Positions 42,607 to 51,142 of a stretch of 64,000 nucleotides of DNA are shown piece by piece. The notes under the pieces were generated by a model. It was not told the origin of the DNA and did not search any database. It worked only from the letters and a program-made list of their open reading frames with translations. Numbering within the stretch: position 1 is the stretch's first letter; each line of letters opens with the position of its first letter. The position numbers and the translations under genes were made by a program. The stretch is from GCA-003244245 sp050700115 (GTDB lineage: Bacteria > Actinomycetota > Actinomycetes > Mycobacteriales > Pseudonocardiaceae): the NCBI GenBank assembly GCA_050700115.1, contig JBOHGG010000021.1, positions 1 through 64,000 of the forward strand, given 5' to 3'.

Positions 42607-43293
42607 ATGACCACCAACGCACTACCGCCCATCGTCGACGCCGACACCTGGCAGCGCCAACTCGACGCGTTGCGCGACCGGGAGAAGGCTGCGACCCGAG
42701 AACTCGACGCGATCGCCGCGCAGCGCCGCCGCATGCCGATGGTCACGATGCCCGACTACACCCTTGAAGGCGAGGAGGGACCGGTCCAGCTGGCGGACAT
42801 CTTCGGCGGTACGTCACAGCTGATCGTCTACAACCACATGTGGTTCCCCGGCGAGCAGTGGCAGTGCCCAGGCTGCACCGGGTTCACCTCGCAGTTCGCC
42901 CGGTTAGAGTTCCTGGAGCGCTACGACGCCCGGTTCGTCATCGTCACCCAAGGTCCGATCGATGAGGCACTCGCTTACAAGCGGCGGGTCGGGAACAAAA
43001 TGACCTGGTATTCCACAGCGAACAGTCCATTCGGCTCTGACGTCGGTGCACCGCCCGGCGCTGGATTCGCTGTCAACGTGTTCCTGCGCGACGGCGACAC
43101 CGTTTATCGCATCTGGCACACCAACGGCCGTGGCACTGAGCAGCTCAGTCACAGCTTCGCACTGATCGATCTGTTGCCGTACGGGCGGCAGGAGCAGTGG
43201 CAAGACTCGCCCGAGGGCTGGCCGCAGGCGCCCACCTACAGCCGGTGGACCACCTCCGAAGACATCGCCGCGCTCTACGGCCCGGATGCGTGA
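42607..43293 (+). CDS. DUF899 thioredoxin-like protein
   Basis: ATG 42607 gives 228 residues. The DUF899 pattern is clear: WQRQLDALRDREKAATRELD, MPDYTLEGEEGPVQLADIFG, YNHMWFPGEQWQCPGCTGFT with the CPGC redox motif, and FALIDLLPYGRQEQWQDSPE. These thioredoxin-fold proteins are abundant in actinomycetes and uncharacterised. Alone on its strand. Confidence 0.88.
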   Translation: MTTNALPPIVDADTWQRQLDALRDREKAATRELDAIAAQRRRMPMVTMPDYTLEGEEGPVQLADIFGGTSQLIVYNHMWFPGEQWQCPGCTGFTSQFARLEFLERYDARFVIVTQGPIDEALAYKRRVGNKMTWYSTANSPFGSDVGAPPGAGFAVNVFLRDGDTVYRIWHTNGRGTEQLSHSFALIDLLPYGRQEQWQDSPEGWPQAPTYSRWTTSEDIAALYGPDA

Positions 43294-43452
43294 GGGGTGC
43301 CACCTGCCGTACAGAACTCAGCAGCACCACCCGTTCGCGCGAGGCCGTACTGCCGTGTGGCGCGGATCCTCCGCACAAAGTGGACTCGTGTCGCGTGCTG
43401 CACGCTGCCGGACTGAGTCGCGGAGCTGGTCGTCGAGGCGTAACGCTGATCT

Positions 43453-43713
43453 TCACGTGACGTCGTGCTGGGGGTCGATCAGTTCCTGGACTCTGGTGAA
43501 GTCGGCTTCGGCGCGGCGATGCTGCGCGGCAGGCGCTCGGCGTTGGGCGAGGGACCGCGGGAGTTGAGCTGTCTCCAGGGAGCGCTACTCGTCGGCGGAG
43601 ACGAGGTAGGCGGTGTCGGCCTTCGAGACGGTCTCCACGGGTTCCTGAGGGTCGTTGACCTGCTCGGTCAGCGGGAACAGCCGCTTGTAGGCTTCGCTCG
43701 CTGACATCGTCAT
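43453..43713 (-). pseudogene. Broken YefM-type antitoxin paralogue
   Basis: MTMSASEAYKRLFPLTEQVN, ETVSKADTAYLVSADE is close to the intact antitoxin at 41344-41607, but a TAG replaces the Trp codon of DQWRSL. Beyond it the same frame resumes with RSLETAQLPRSLAQRRAPAA and ends VQELIDPQHDVT, TGA at 43453. The toxin gene that should follow survives only as its first few codons (43435-43455). A decayed duplicate. Confidence 0.75.
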
Positions 43714-43920
43714 CGAGCCAATTGATGCACCGGTGTGGAACTGCGCGGGGTGACGACCCGTCTTCGGTGTGAAGCGCTGGATGGTTCCGGTGCTCAGCGC
43801 CGTGCGAGGGTGTGCGCCGGGATGACCTGTCCGAGACTGCGGGTGTCGGGCCGATCCTGCCCGGGTGTGGGCGCCCTCACGTGGGTAGCTCTCCGGCGGT
43901 TCCTGTCGGGAGCCGACCTT

Positions 43921-43954
43921 GACAAACACACAACCGATCGGTTGTGTGTTTGTC
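43921..43954. promoter_or_regulatory. 34-bp perfect palindrome, probable ArsR-family operator
   Basis: GACAAACACACAACCGA and its exact inverse complement abut without spacer. TTGACA at 43919-43924 is a perfect -35 box; a 17-base spacer leads to a weak -10 (TTGTGT, 43942-43947) inside the palindrome. Transcription would then start at or next to GTG 43955, so the mRNA is probably leaderless and the operator overlaps the promoter. Confidence 0.75.
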
Positions 43955-44296
43955 GTGACCGAGGAGAACGAGGACCGGGCGGACGTCCTGTTCCACGCGC
44001 TCGCCGACCGGACCCGGCGCGACATCATGCGCCGCGTGCTGGCCGGGGAGCACTCGGTCTCCGCGCTCGCGGCGAAGTACGACATGAGCTTCGCCGCGGT
44101 GCAAAAGCACGTCGCCGTGCTGGAGAAGGCCGGTCTGCTCACCAAGCGACGAAGCGGTCGCGAGCAGCTGGCCAGCGGCGACGTGGAGGCGGTGCGGTCG
44201 GTGGCGTCGATGCTCACCGAGCTGGAGCAGGTCTGGCGTGGCCGCATCGCGCGCATCGACGAATTCATCGCATCCGACACCGACCATGAGGACTGA
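43955..44296 (+). CDS. ArsR-family transcriptional repressor
   Basis: GTG 43955 directly after the palindrome gives 113 residues (VTEENEDRADVLFHALADRT). The winged helix is RRDIMRRVLAGEHSVSALAA, KYDMSFAAVQKHVAVLEKAG, LLTKRRSGREQLASG. There is no cysteine-rich metal site, so it belongs to the metal-free ArsR group that pairs with SRPBCC (AHSA1) proteins. It probably represses itself and the next gene, which starts 3 bases after its stop. Confidence 0.88.
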   Translation: MTEENEDRADVLFHALADRTRRDIMRRVLAGEHSVSALAAKYDMSFAAVQKHVAVLEKAGLLTKRRSGREQLASGDVEAVRSVASMLTELEQVWRGRIARIDEFIASDTDHED

Positions 44297-44299
44297 ACC

Positions 44300-44785
44300 A
44301 TGCCCGTGACCAACGTCCAGCAGGACCTCGACAACCTGACCCTGACCATCACAGCCAACTTCGCCGCGCCGGTGGAGCGGATCTGGCAGGTCTACGCCGA
44401 CCCGCGCCAGCTGGAGAAGGTGTGGGGGCCGCCGACCTACCCGGCGACCGTGGTTGACCACGACCTCACGCCCGGCGGTCGCATGACCTACGTCATGACC
44501 GGCCCGGAAGGCGACAAGTACGCCGGATACTGGCAGATCACGGCCGTCGACGAGGCGACGAGTTTCTCCTTCGACGACGGCTTCGCCGACCTGGACTTCA
44601 ACCCGACGCCAGGTATGCCGGTCTCCAAGAACGTCTTCACCTTCACCGAGCACGACGGCGGCACTCGCGCGACCTACGTGAGCACCTACGAGTCCGCCGA
44701 GGCGCTGCAGCAGGTGCTGGATATGGGCGTGGTCGAGGGCGCCACATTGTCGATCAACCAGATCGACGACCTGGTCGCCTCCTGA
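44300..44785 (+). CDS. SRPBCC/AHSA1 family protein
   Basis: The 161-residue protein has the START/Bet v1-like fold: TLTITANFAAPVERIWQVYA, DPRQLEKVWGPPTYPATVVD, GYWQITAVDEATSFSFDDGF, TFTEHDGGTRATYVSTYES. Together with the upstream ArsR repressor it is the very common ArsR-AHSA1 two-gene operon. The ligand is unknown. Confidence 0.88.
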   Translation: MPVTNVQQDLDNLTLTITANFAAPVERIWQVYADPRQLEKVWGPPTYPATVVDHDLTPGGRMTYVMTGPEGDKYAGYWQITAVDEATSFSFDDGFADLDFNPTPGMPVSKNVFTFTEHDGGTRATYVSTYESAEALQQVLDMGVVEGATLSINQIDDLVAS

Positions 44786-44949
44786 GGTGCACCGCGGCCG
44801 GCTGTCTCGGACATGGAGGCGGCCGGCCGCCCTGTGGGTCGTGACGTGGCGCCCGCGACGCAGACGTGGACCGCGACGCACCGCGACGAGTTCGCCCGAC
44901 ACTCGTGACTCGATTGAGGACTAACCGCACGAGCTCACCTCGGTGCCGG

Positions 44950-45515
44950 ACCGACCCCTCGCCCAGCACGACGATACCGAACGCGCTGCGGGCAATGCCC
45001 TGATCAATCTTGCGGCGCAGGCTGTCGCCAATCCGCAGCTCGAACTCGTCGTACCAGACACGCAGGCTCTGCTCCTGCAGAGCTATCGCCAACGGTCGAA
45101 CGATCTCGTCTTTGTCTTGAGATGCGTGGGAAATAAAGACGTCCCAGTCCTTCGGGATCAGCTCGGCATCATCGTGGTTGATCGCGGCAACCGACTCCCG
45201 CAACTGATCAAGGGACGGTGCTGAGCGTTCGCGAAGCGCGGGAAGCCGGCCAGGTAGTACCTCGACGGCGGCGCGTCCGCTGCCGCGCATGTCCCCGTAG
45301 TCGACGACCAGATACCAGCGACCGCTCCGGGGCACCTTTAGCCGCACTGGCGATCGCGTGGCGTGCCCGCCGTAGCCTGTCGCCCGACGGCCGGCCTTGA
45401 ACGACCGGTAATTTGAGCTGTCAAAGAGTCGGATGTTTGCGGAGCTGCCGGTCAGGGTGATCTGGACGATTGCGCCAGCCGGTTGCTGGCCGAGATCCCA
45501 GTAGTTGGAAGTTCG
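44950..45515 (-). pseudogene. DUF1883-TIR protein gene lacking a start and the TIR end
   Basis: In one frame from about 45511: YWDLGQQPAGAIVQITLTGS, SANIRLFDSSNYRSFKAGRR, TRSPVRLKVPRSGRWYLVVD (DUF1883), then a linker, then the TIR domain WDVFISHASQDKDEIVRPLA, LRVWYDEFELRIGDSLRRKI with the catalytic-type Glu after WYDEF. The frame is closed upstream by TGA with no ATG, GTG or TTG before the conserved start (ACG or ACT stands there). After FGIVVLG the TIR sequence is lost near 44955. Related proteins act in TIR-based defence; this copy is probably dead. Confidence 0.7.
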
Positions 45516-45966
45516 CGACGTACCTCAGGGGAGCTGCGTGTTGGCTACACCTCGTGTGTATCCGACTACTGCAGGCTTAGCACGGCATACCGACACGGCT
45601 GGGAGCCGATCATCTACCCGTGCGGCGAGCTGGCGGATCTGATCGATGAACGGTCGAACACATGGTCGATGAGACTGGGCAAACTCGGCGGGCACCTGGG
45701 CTCGAATCCTTTGTTCTCCTCGTGCGAACAGGACGGGGCCAAGGTGGACCCTCCCGACCTCTGTCGCCACGCGAAGGTCGAGGCGATCTCCCTACGGCGG
45801 CGCGGTGACCGGGCAGGCGGTGGCTGCCCGGAGCGTCCCGCGCATGCCTCTTGGCTGCATCCCCCAGCGCCGGGGATCTGGTCCCAGCTACGGGGCATAT
45901 CCGCATGGCCGCCGGTCAGCGGATAGCAGAACAGGATCCACTGGCTGCGTGGCGCGCCGTGAGAGG
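45516..45966. other. Gene-free stretch
   Basis: No gene, RNA or repeat recognised on either strand. It may be debris left by the event that removed the start of the DUF1883-TIR gene. Confidence 0.35.
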
Positions 45967-46293
45967 TCAGCTGCCTGAGGTCCGGCTCCAGCGCACGAGC
46001 AGTCCGTCGCGGCGGCCGAATAGTTCGAGGTGGCTAGCCATGACGCGTTCGACCAGCAGGAGTCTGATGGGGTCTCGGGCCGCGGCGCGAAGCTGAAGGC
46101 CCTCCGGTCGTGCGTGCATGATGCAGCTGCCCAGCCACCCGAAGTCGGCGAACACGTATTCCTCGTTGTACTCGATGCGCACTCGGCCGGGAAGCGCCTC
46201 GGCCTCGTGAGCGAAGTGCTTGCACAACTGAGTGAGGTACCGGGGTGCCCTGGGGGTCTCGACCAGGGCTTCGGACCTCCATCGGGGGATCAT
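45967..46293 (-). CDS. DUF2218 protein
   Basis: The 108-residue protein reads VETPRAPRYLTQLCKHFAHE, RVRIEYNEEYVFADFGWLGS, LRAAARDPIRLLLVERVMAS and ends HLELFGRRDGLLVRW. This is the DUF2218 pattern, in which a conserved His/Lys cluster and the GxC region are typical. Unknown function. Its start overlaps the stop of the broken hydrolase (46290), so it is the third gene of a marR-led operon. Confidence 0.75.
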   Translation of the reverse strand: MIPRWRSEALVETPRAPRYLTQLCKHFAHEAEALPGRVRIEYNEEYVFADFGWLGSCIMHARPEGLQLRAAARDPIRLLLVERVMASHLELFGRRDGLLVRWSRTSGS

Positions 46294-46756
46294 CGCCGCA
46301 CCTGGATTCCATCCGACTCCAGCCGAGGATCGTCGGCACCACGGGTGCTCAGAGCGTGATGCAACGTGCGGCCGAACTCGACGGGGTGGATGCCGACGGC
46401 CGCATGGCCGCCGGGAGTCTCGATGATGGCTCGTCCGAGTACCTGGCCGAGCTCGACGTTGACTTGGTAGGCAGGGTAGCCGCGGGAGTCCTCCCCGGCG
46501 AGCAGCAACATCCGCTGGGCATGGCGGGCGAGGGCGTCGGTCTCGAGCCGGTGGTCGTAGTCCTGCGGACCATCGAGGGAACTGCGGGAGAAGCCGCGCC
46601 GGTCGTAGGTCACAACCGTGTGGTGCTCGGCCAAGGACTCGGCGACGGCGGTGAAGATCCGGGCGTCGCCGCTTGCCCGGGAATCATGAGCAACGCCGGG
46701 CCGCTGCCGCGGGTCTCGTAGTAGAGCCGCGCGCCGGGTACCTGAAGAAGACTCAC
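46290..46756 (-). pseudogene. Alpha/beta hydrolase, frameshifted and internally deleted
   Basis: GTG 46756 starts VSLLQVPGARLYYETRGSGP, ALLMIPG. A one-base loss near 46675 moves the frame to ASGDARIFTAVAESLAEHHT, VVTYDRRGFSRSSLDGPQDY. The next part jumps directly to the C-terminal region (MLLLAGEDSRGYPAYQVNVE, GRAIIETPGGHAAVG with the His). The nucleophile-elbow Ser and its surroundings are missing. The enzyme is therefore inactive, although the operon partners look intact. Confidence 0.75.
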
Positions 46757-47313
46757 TGCGTGGCTCCTCCCTGCGCGATGGCTACGCGAACCGTCGGCGG
46801 GGCTCCGGAACGGTCCGAGACCCTCGGCGCAATGGCGTTGGCCCGCAGCAGGACGGCGTGCCGCAGCAAGCAATCCGTGCTGTGGTCCAGGAAGTCCGCG
46901 ATGGCGGTGAGCTGATGGGCGTCGAATCCCTCCAACAGCCGGGCAATGTCGCTGTGAAACGGAGCAAAGACCTCGCCGATCTCCTGCAGACGGTCGGGAA
47001 CTGGGGACAGCACCTGCTTGCGCCGGTCATGGGGATCGGGGGCTCGCCGCAGGTACCCCGCCCGCTCGAGCCTCGCGACTACCCCTGTGACGGCGCCGGT
47101 GGTGAGCCCGGTGATCGCCGCCAGCTCGCTGCCGGTCATCGCGCCACGCTCGAACAGCAGGTCGAGGCACTTATGATCCGTCGGGCCCAACCCCAGACGT
47201 TCAGCAACAGCGTGGTTGAACAACACCGCCGCAGTGCTCTGCCGCCGACCCAGACGCCGGAGTATGTCCTCGCTGAGCCCATCCTCAACCCCGGACGACC
47301 GCTCTACAGTCAC
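46753..47313 (-). CDS. MarR-family transcriptional regulator
   Basis: GTG 47313 starts a 186-residue protein. The winged helix is FNHAVAERLGLGPTDHKCLD, GAMTGSELAAITGLTTGAVT, GVVARLERAGYLRRAPDPHD, RRKQVLSP. Its stop overlaps the hydrolase start (GTGA), giving the operon marR-hydrolase-DUF2218. An inverted repeat at 47335-47351 just upstream is a likely operator for autoregulation. Confidence 0.88.
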   Translation of the reverse strand: MTVERSSGVEDGLSEDILRRLGRRQSTAAVLFNHAVAERLGLGPTDHKCLDLLFERGAMTGSELAAITGLTTGAVTGVVARLERAGYLRRAPDPHDRRKQVLSPVPDRLQEIGEVFAPFHSDIARLLEGFDAHQLTAIADFLDHSTDCLLRHAVLLRANAIAPRVSDRSGAPPTVRVAIAQGGATQ

Positions 47314-47334
47314 ACCCTCACCTCACCAAATCGC

Positions 47335-47351
47335 TTAGATGGTAAGCTAAT
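47335..47351. promoter_or_regulatory. Putative MarR operator
   Basis: CTTA-GATGG-TAAG with the outer TTAG/CTAA pair forms an AT-rich inverted repeat 22-38 bases upstream of the marR start. Position and base composition suit a self-controlled MarR site, but I have no proof of binding. Confidence 0.45.
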
Positions 47352-47687
47352 ATCCGAGGAGGGTCGGTGTCAACCGGACGAGGTCGATGGGAGGTCGATC
47401 AGCGCGAGCAGCCGTGAGTCGTCCCGTCCGACCGCGGCCAGCGCTGGCAGCACGTCCGGGCAGCGGCCACCTCGTTCATCTGGTAGCGATGCGTTGCGCC
47501 CAGTTCGACGAGCGCACGTCGTTGTCCTCGGCTATCGGGGCGAAGGTCTCTGGGGTCACCGCTGGCTGGCCGGCATGTCCGGTGGCGACCATGTCATCGC
47601 GACCGTCCGCGCCTGCGCAGCAATCGTCGCTCCGGTCTCGTTGCCCATCACCGGAAGGCTTCGATCACGAGTCGGCGGCCATTCGGG
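47352..47687. other. Intergenic stretch between marR and the lipase gene
   Basis: No supported gene. Both neighbours are on the minus strand and the lipase ends at 47688, so this stretch holds the marR promoter and the lipase 3' flank. Confidence 0.3.
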
Positions 47688-48725
47688 TTATGGTCCTTGG
47701 CTCGGCACCACCGGCAAGTCAAGACTTGTCGGTTGGTCCATGACGACCCTTGCGGGGGAGCCTGGTGCCTGCGTCGCCGGCCAGAAGTAGCAGAGTGTCG
47801 ACGGGTCAGGTTTGAGCGATACGAGCGTTTCCGCGTCGGTCGGGACTGCGAGGTTGTCGTTGATGCAGATCCTGTCCGGACTGCTGAAGGCGCAGGCCAG
47901 CACCGCTTGGTAGTTCAGCGCCTGATGGTCGTATAACTTGGCCAGTGGGTCCAGCCAGCCGGCGTCCTTGTTGTAAAACGCGATCAGGTACGCGTCGCCG
48001 ACGTGTTGGTAGTCGAACAGCGCGGGTGGAGAGCACGGCACGATGTCGTAGGTGTTCTGGATGCGTAGCGTGCGCGTTGTCGGGTTCTGCTCTTGGGGCT
48101 GGGTGTCGTAGAGCTGGGCGAAGGCGGGGTTGCCCACCAGTGGGCAGGCGTAGTTGTAGTTGGAGTACGCGAGGTCCTGGTACGGCGACAGCGCCAGGTC
48201 GAGGGTGAACAGCTCGCACAGCGCAGCGCCGAGGCTGTGGCCGGTGATCAGGAGCCGGTGGATCGGTTGGGCGGAGCCGTGATATTTGTCGAGTAGGCCG
48301 AAGAGCTGGGCCTGCATGGAAGGCGTGCCAGGCAGGCTGGTGCGGTAGATGCTCCAGAAACCACTCGCGACCTCGGCATCCGGGGAGGGAACGGGGGCCC
48401 GAAAGGGCACGAATACCTCGTGGGACCAGAACTCCGCGTCGTCGAGGGCGTCGAGCAGGGAGTAGGTGCCGCGGAAGGAGAAGATGTAGGAGTAGGGCGC
48501 GGCCTGCGAACGGAAGACCACGCCGAAACACTCGACCTGGTTGTAGGTGCCGAAGACCGTATCGATCCCGGTCCAGCAGTCGACGAGGTCGTAGCCATGA
48601 GGTGGGGTGACACCCGGTGGATTGCAGCGCGCCGGATCATGCACGTTGAACGCGTAATATGACTCGATACTTGCGTCGACCAGGAGCAGGGCCAGCGACG
48701 GGTCTATTGCCGTAGTCACAGACAT
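47688..48725 (-). CDS. Lipase (class 3) family protein
   Basis: The 345-residue protein has the class 3 alpha/beta-hydrolase pattern. FGVVFRSQAAPYSYIFSFRG carries the oxyanion region; RLLITGHSLGAALCELFTLD has the nucleophile Ser in GHSLG; NTYDIVPCSPPALF carries the Asp; and KLYDHQALNY offers the His. No signal peptide is visible, so it may be cytoplasmic or leave by another route. Start ATG 48725, monocistronic. Similar to fungal and actinomycete triacylglycerol lipases; substrate not known. Confidence 0.85.
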   Translation of the reverse strand: MSVTTAIDPSLALLLVDASIESYYAFNVHDPARCNPPGVTPPHGYDLVDCWTGIDTVFGTYNQVECFGVVFRSQAAPYSYIFSFRGTYSLLDALDDAEFWSHEVFVPFRAPVPSPDAEVASGFWSIYRTSLPGTPSMQAQLFGLLDKYHGSAQPIHRLLITGHSLGAALCELFTLDLALSPYQDLAYSNYNYACPLVGNPAFAQLYDTQPQEQNPTTRTLRIQNTYDIVPCSPPALFDYQHVGDAYLIAFYNKDAGWLDPLAKLYDHQALNYQAVLACAFSSPDRICINDNLAVPTDAETLVSLKPDPSTLCYFWPATQAPGSPARVVMDQPTSLDLPVVPSQGP

Positions 48726-49002
48726 TGCGTTCTCTATTCCAAGGATAGCGAGTCAAAGTAATTGCCGATAACTCCAGGATGCTGGCCTGGGAACCTTCCC
48801 CGACCGGGCTCCCGCGCTCAGACACCTTGCGGGTCTGTTATGTCTGTTATGTCACAGAACCGCCGATGGCGCAAGGGGATGTGGCTGGACGGGTTGCATC
48901 GCGACGTGGCCGACGCCGTCCGTCAGGTGTCGCGGTCGGTGCGCCGCAGCATGCTGACCGAGTCGTCGACGAAGCCTCGCGGTCGAGTTGTTCAGCCACA
49001 GG

Positions 49003-49887
49003 TCAGCGCGCTGGGATGGTGGGGGTGTCGGTCTGACCTGGTCGGCCAGTGGGCAGCCCGACCAGGTGGGCGATAATCCAGCTGCGCTGGGCGAAGGGCA
49101 TGACGTGGCTGAGGACCCGCATGATCCAGGCCTCGCGGCCCACCGGGTGACGCAACCACGGCCGTCGTCGCGCGTTGAGCACCGCGGCGATGCGGGCACC
49201 GACTTCGGCGGGATCTCCAGCGGCGCGCTCAACCATCCCGCGGATGCGCGGTTCCATGATCGCGACCAAGGGCCGGTAGGGGCTGTGTTCGGGGCTGGCG
49301 ATCTTCGCGGCATCCCAGATCCCGGTCTTGTGGGCGCCCGGCTCGATCAGCGCGACGTCGATACCGAAACCGGCGACCTCGATGGCCAACGACTCGGCCC
49401 ATCCTTCCAGCGCCCACTTCGACGCGACATAGGCCGACATGGCCGGTTGGCCGGTGAAGGCGCCAACGCTGGAGACGACCACAACCCGCCCGTGGCGTTG
49501 GGCGCGCATCACTGGTAGCACGGCGCGGGTCAGCGCGAGTGTGCCGAAGTAGTTGGTGTCCATTACCCGCCGCATCTGCTCGTCGGGGACGTCCTCGAAG
49601 AACCCGGCGTCGCCGATGCCGGCGTTGTGGACCACCGCGTGCAGCGTTGCGCCGGTGCGCGCCAGAACCTGCGCGACGGCTCGATCAATCGAGTCCTGAT
49701 CGCGGACGTCAAGCTGCACCAGCTCCACTCTGTCCCCGACCCCGGTGCGCTTGATCGCCTGTTCCAACGGGCTGCGCCGGTCCAGGTCCCGCATCGTGGC
49801 GAATACCCGCCAACCGCCCCGGGCCAGCGCGAGAGCGGACTCGAGGCCGAACCCGCTGGAACACCCCGTGATCAACACCGACCGCAT
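49003..49887 (-). CDS. Short-chain dehydrogenase/reductase
   Basis: ATG 49887 starts MRSVLITGCSSGFGLESALA, the NAD(P)-binding GxxxGxG motif. NNAG-type VVHNAGIGDAGF, Ser of VVVVSSVGAFTGQPAMSAYV and the YVASKWALEG Tyr/Lys complete the classical SDR catalytic set. The 294-residue length fits the NADP-dependent group with a longer C-terminus. Divergent from a TetR regulator with two shared operator sites between them, so it is probably induced by a hydrophobic ligand. Confidence 0.9.
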   Translation of the reverse strand: MRSVLITGCSSGFGLESALALARGGWRVFATMRDLDRRSPLEQAIKRTGVGDRVELVQLDVRDQDSIDRAVAQVLARTGATLHAVVHNAGIGDAGFFEDVPDEQMRRVMDTNYFGTLALTRAVLPVMRAQRHGRVVVVSSVGAFTGQPAMSAYVASKWALEGWAESLAIEVAGFGIDVALIEPGAHKTGIWDAAKIASPEHSPYRPLVAIMEPRIRGMVERAAGDPAEVGARIAAVLNARRRPWLRHPVGREAWIMRVLSHVMPFAQRSWIIAHLVGLPTGRPGQTDTPTIPAR

Positions 49888-49903
49888 CGCGACACCCCTA
49901 GAA

Positions 49904-49944
49904 TGTGAGCAGCTACTCACATAAAATATGAGCATTGACTCACA
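49904..49944. promoter_or_regulatory. Two tandem TetR-type operators
   Basis: TGTGAG-N6-CTCACA at 49904-49921 and TATGAG-N6-CTCACA at 49927-49944 are two near-identical palindromes 23 bases apart, about two helical turns. They lie between the divergent SDR gene (start 49887) and the TetR gene (start 49970), so one regulator dimer pair could block both promoters. Confidence 0.75.
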
Positions 49945-49969
49945 TTGTCAAGAGGAGGTCGATCTGTCG

Positions 49970-50584
49970 ATGGCGCAGGACCCGCTCCGGCGGCAACCGA
50001 CGCAGGAACGCGGCCGCCGTCGCGTCGACCAGATCCTGACCGCGGCGGCCGCCGAGTTCGCCCGGGTCGGCTACCCAGAGGCCACGACCAACGCCATCGC
50101 CGCCCGTGCAGGGGTGTCCATCGGCTCTCTCTATCAGTTCTTCCCGCACAAGCGCGCCCTGCTCCAGGCCCTCGCTCAGAACCACCTCGCCGCGATCGAC
50201 GAGATCACCGCCACCGCGCTGGCCTCACCCACGCCACGCTCACCCGAACAGGTAGTGACTGCGGTCATCGATCCCGTTCTCAGCTACTGCGCTGCCACCC
50301 CGGGACTGGCAGCGCTGCTGACCGGCGCCACCGCGGCATCCGAGACCGCGGAGATCACCAGAGACCTCCGCGAAGCCCTCACCGCCCGGGTCGCGCACCT
50401 GCTCGGCGCCAAAGCGCTGACTCCCGAACGTCGCCTGGTGGCCGCCCTGGTGTTCGTGCGCATTCTCACCGCGCTGCTATCCGACGCCGTCGACACCGAC
50501 GGCGCGATCAACGTCGCGGTGGCCACCGAACTCAAGGCGGCCCTCTCCGCCTACCTCGCCACGCTCACGCGACCACCGCCATGA
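49970..50584 (+). CDS. TetR-family transcriptional regulator
   Basis: ATG 49970 is preferred (AGAGGAGG upstream) over ATG 49928, which lies in the operator. The 204-residue protein has the TetR helix-turn-helix RGRRRVDQILTAAAAEFARV, ATTNAIAARAGVSIGSLYQF, FPHKRALLQALAQNH. The ligand domain is all-helical. It most likely represses itself and the divergent SDR gene through the two operators at 49904-49944. Confidence 0.9.
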   Translation: MAQDPLRRQPTQERGRRRVDQILTAAAAEFARVGYPEATTNAIAARAGVSIGSLYQFFPHKRALLQALAQNHLAAIDEITATALASPTPRSPEQVVTAVIDPVLSYCAATPGLAALLTGATAASETAEITRDLREALTARVAHLLGAKALTPERRLVAALVFVRILTALLSDAVDTDGAINVAVATELKAALSAYLATLTRPPP

Positions 50585-50622
50585 CCAACGCTGCCATGAC
50601 CAACGCTGCCATGACCAACCGC
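50579..50622 (+). repeat. Short 15-bp tandem repeat
   Basis: GCCATGACCAACGCT is repeated about 2.8 times right after the TetR stop. It has no clear function and could be a product of replication slippage. Confidence 0.75.
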
Positions 50623-50759
50623 TGCCCAACGCGCTGCGGCGATGGGGGTGCGATCAGCCTGTCGGCGTCGGAGCCCGGCAACATCAGAGTTACTCAAGTC
50701 CACCCATTCGAGCGCGCTCCGTTCATCTTCCGTTAAGCCGCGCGCAGGATTCTTATGCT

Positions 50760-51095
50760 GTGCTCTTCCACCGGGTCGGGGACCTCCACGAATCCATCGA
50801 CGAACACCGGTGCCTCATCCTCGGCCGGCGGCCCGATGGCGGGCTCATCGGCGTCTGGTGTGACATGCGAGCGCACCTGGACGGTCGCTTCGTGGCTTAC
50901 GTGCCCCGCTGTGAGTGCGGCTGGACCGGGCCGCCGTTCAGCTGTACGCCCGGCGGTTACGCCGCATGCGAGCAGCTTTGGCGGGACAAGCATCTCCAGC
51001 CGTTCCTGCGCGCTCGCGAACCCCACTACGCCATCCCCTCGGCCACCTGGTCGCCGAGGGTCATCCGCGGTGCCCTCGCCTCGGAACTCGGGTGA
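50760..51095 (+). CDS. Conserved actinomycete protein with CxC motif, 111 residues
   Basis: GTG 50760 follows AGGA at suitable spacing. The product reads VLFHRVGDLHESIDEHRCLI, GGLIGVWCDMRAHLDGRFVA, YVPRCECGWTGPPFSCTPGG and YAACEQLWRDKH. The VPRCECGW segment and the later conserved aromatic and charged residues fit a small family seen in actinomycetes, perhaps metal-binding. Function unknown. Confidence 0.6.
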   Translation: MLFHRVGDLHESIDEHRCLILGRRPDGGLIGVWCDMRAHLDGRFVAYVPRCECGWTGPPFSCTPGGYAACEQLWRDKHLQPFLRAREPHYAIPSATWSPRVIRGALASELG

Positions 51096-51142
51096 CCGCC
51101 GCATCCAGAACGCAGCTCGGTGTGCGGGGTTAGGATCCGACG

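Noticed and set aside
45525..45926. Several overlapping frames of about 80-150 residues
   Set aside because: No ribosome site, family motif or consistent strand; composition matches non-coding GC-rich DNA.
50579..50622. Short tandem repeats as a CRISPR array
   Set aside because: The units are contiguous 15-mers with no spacers; no CRISPR array was seen anywhere in the window.
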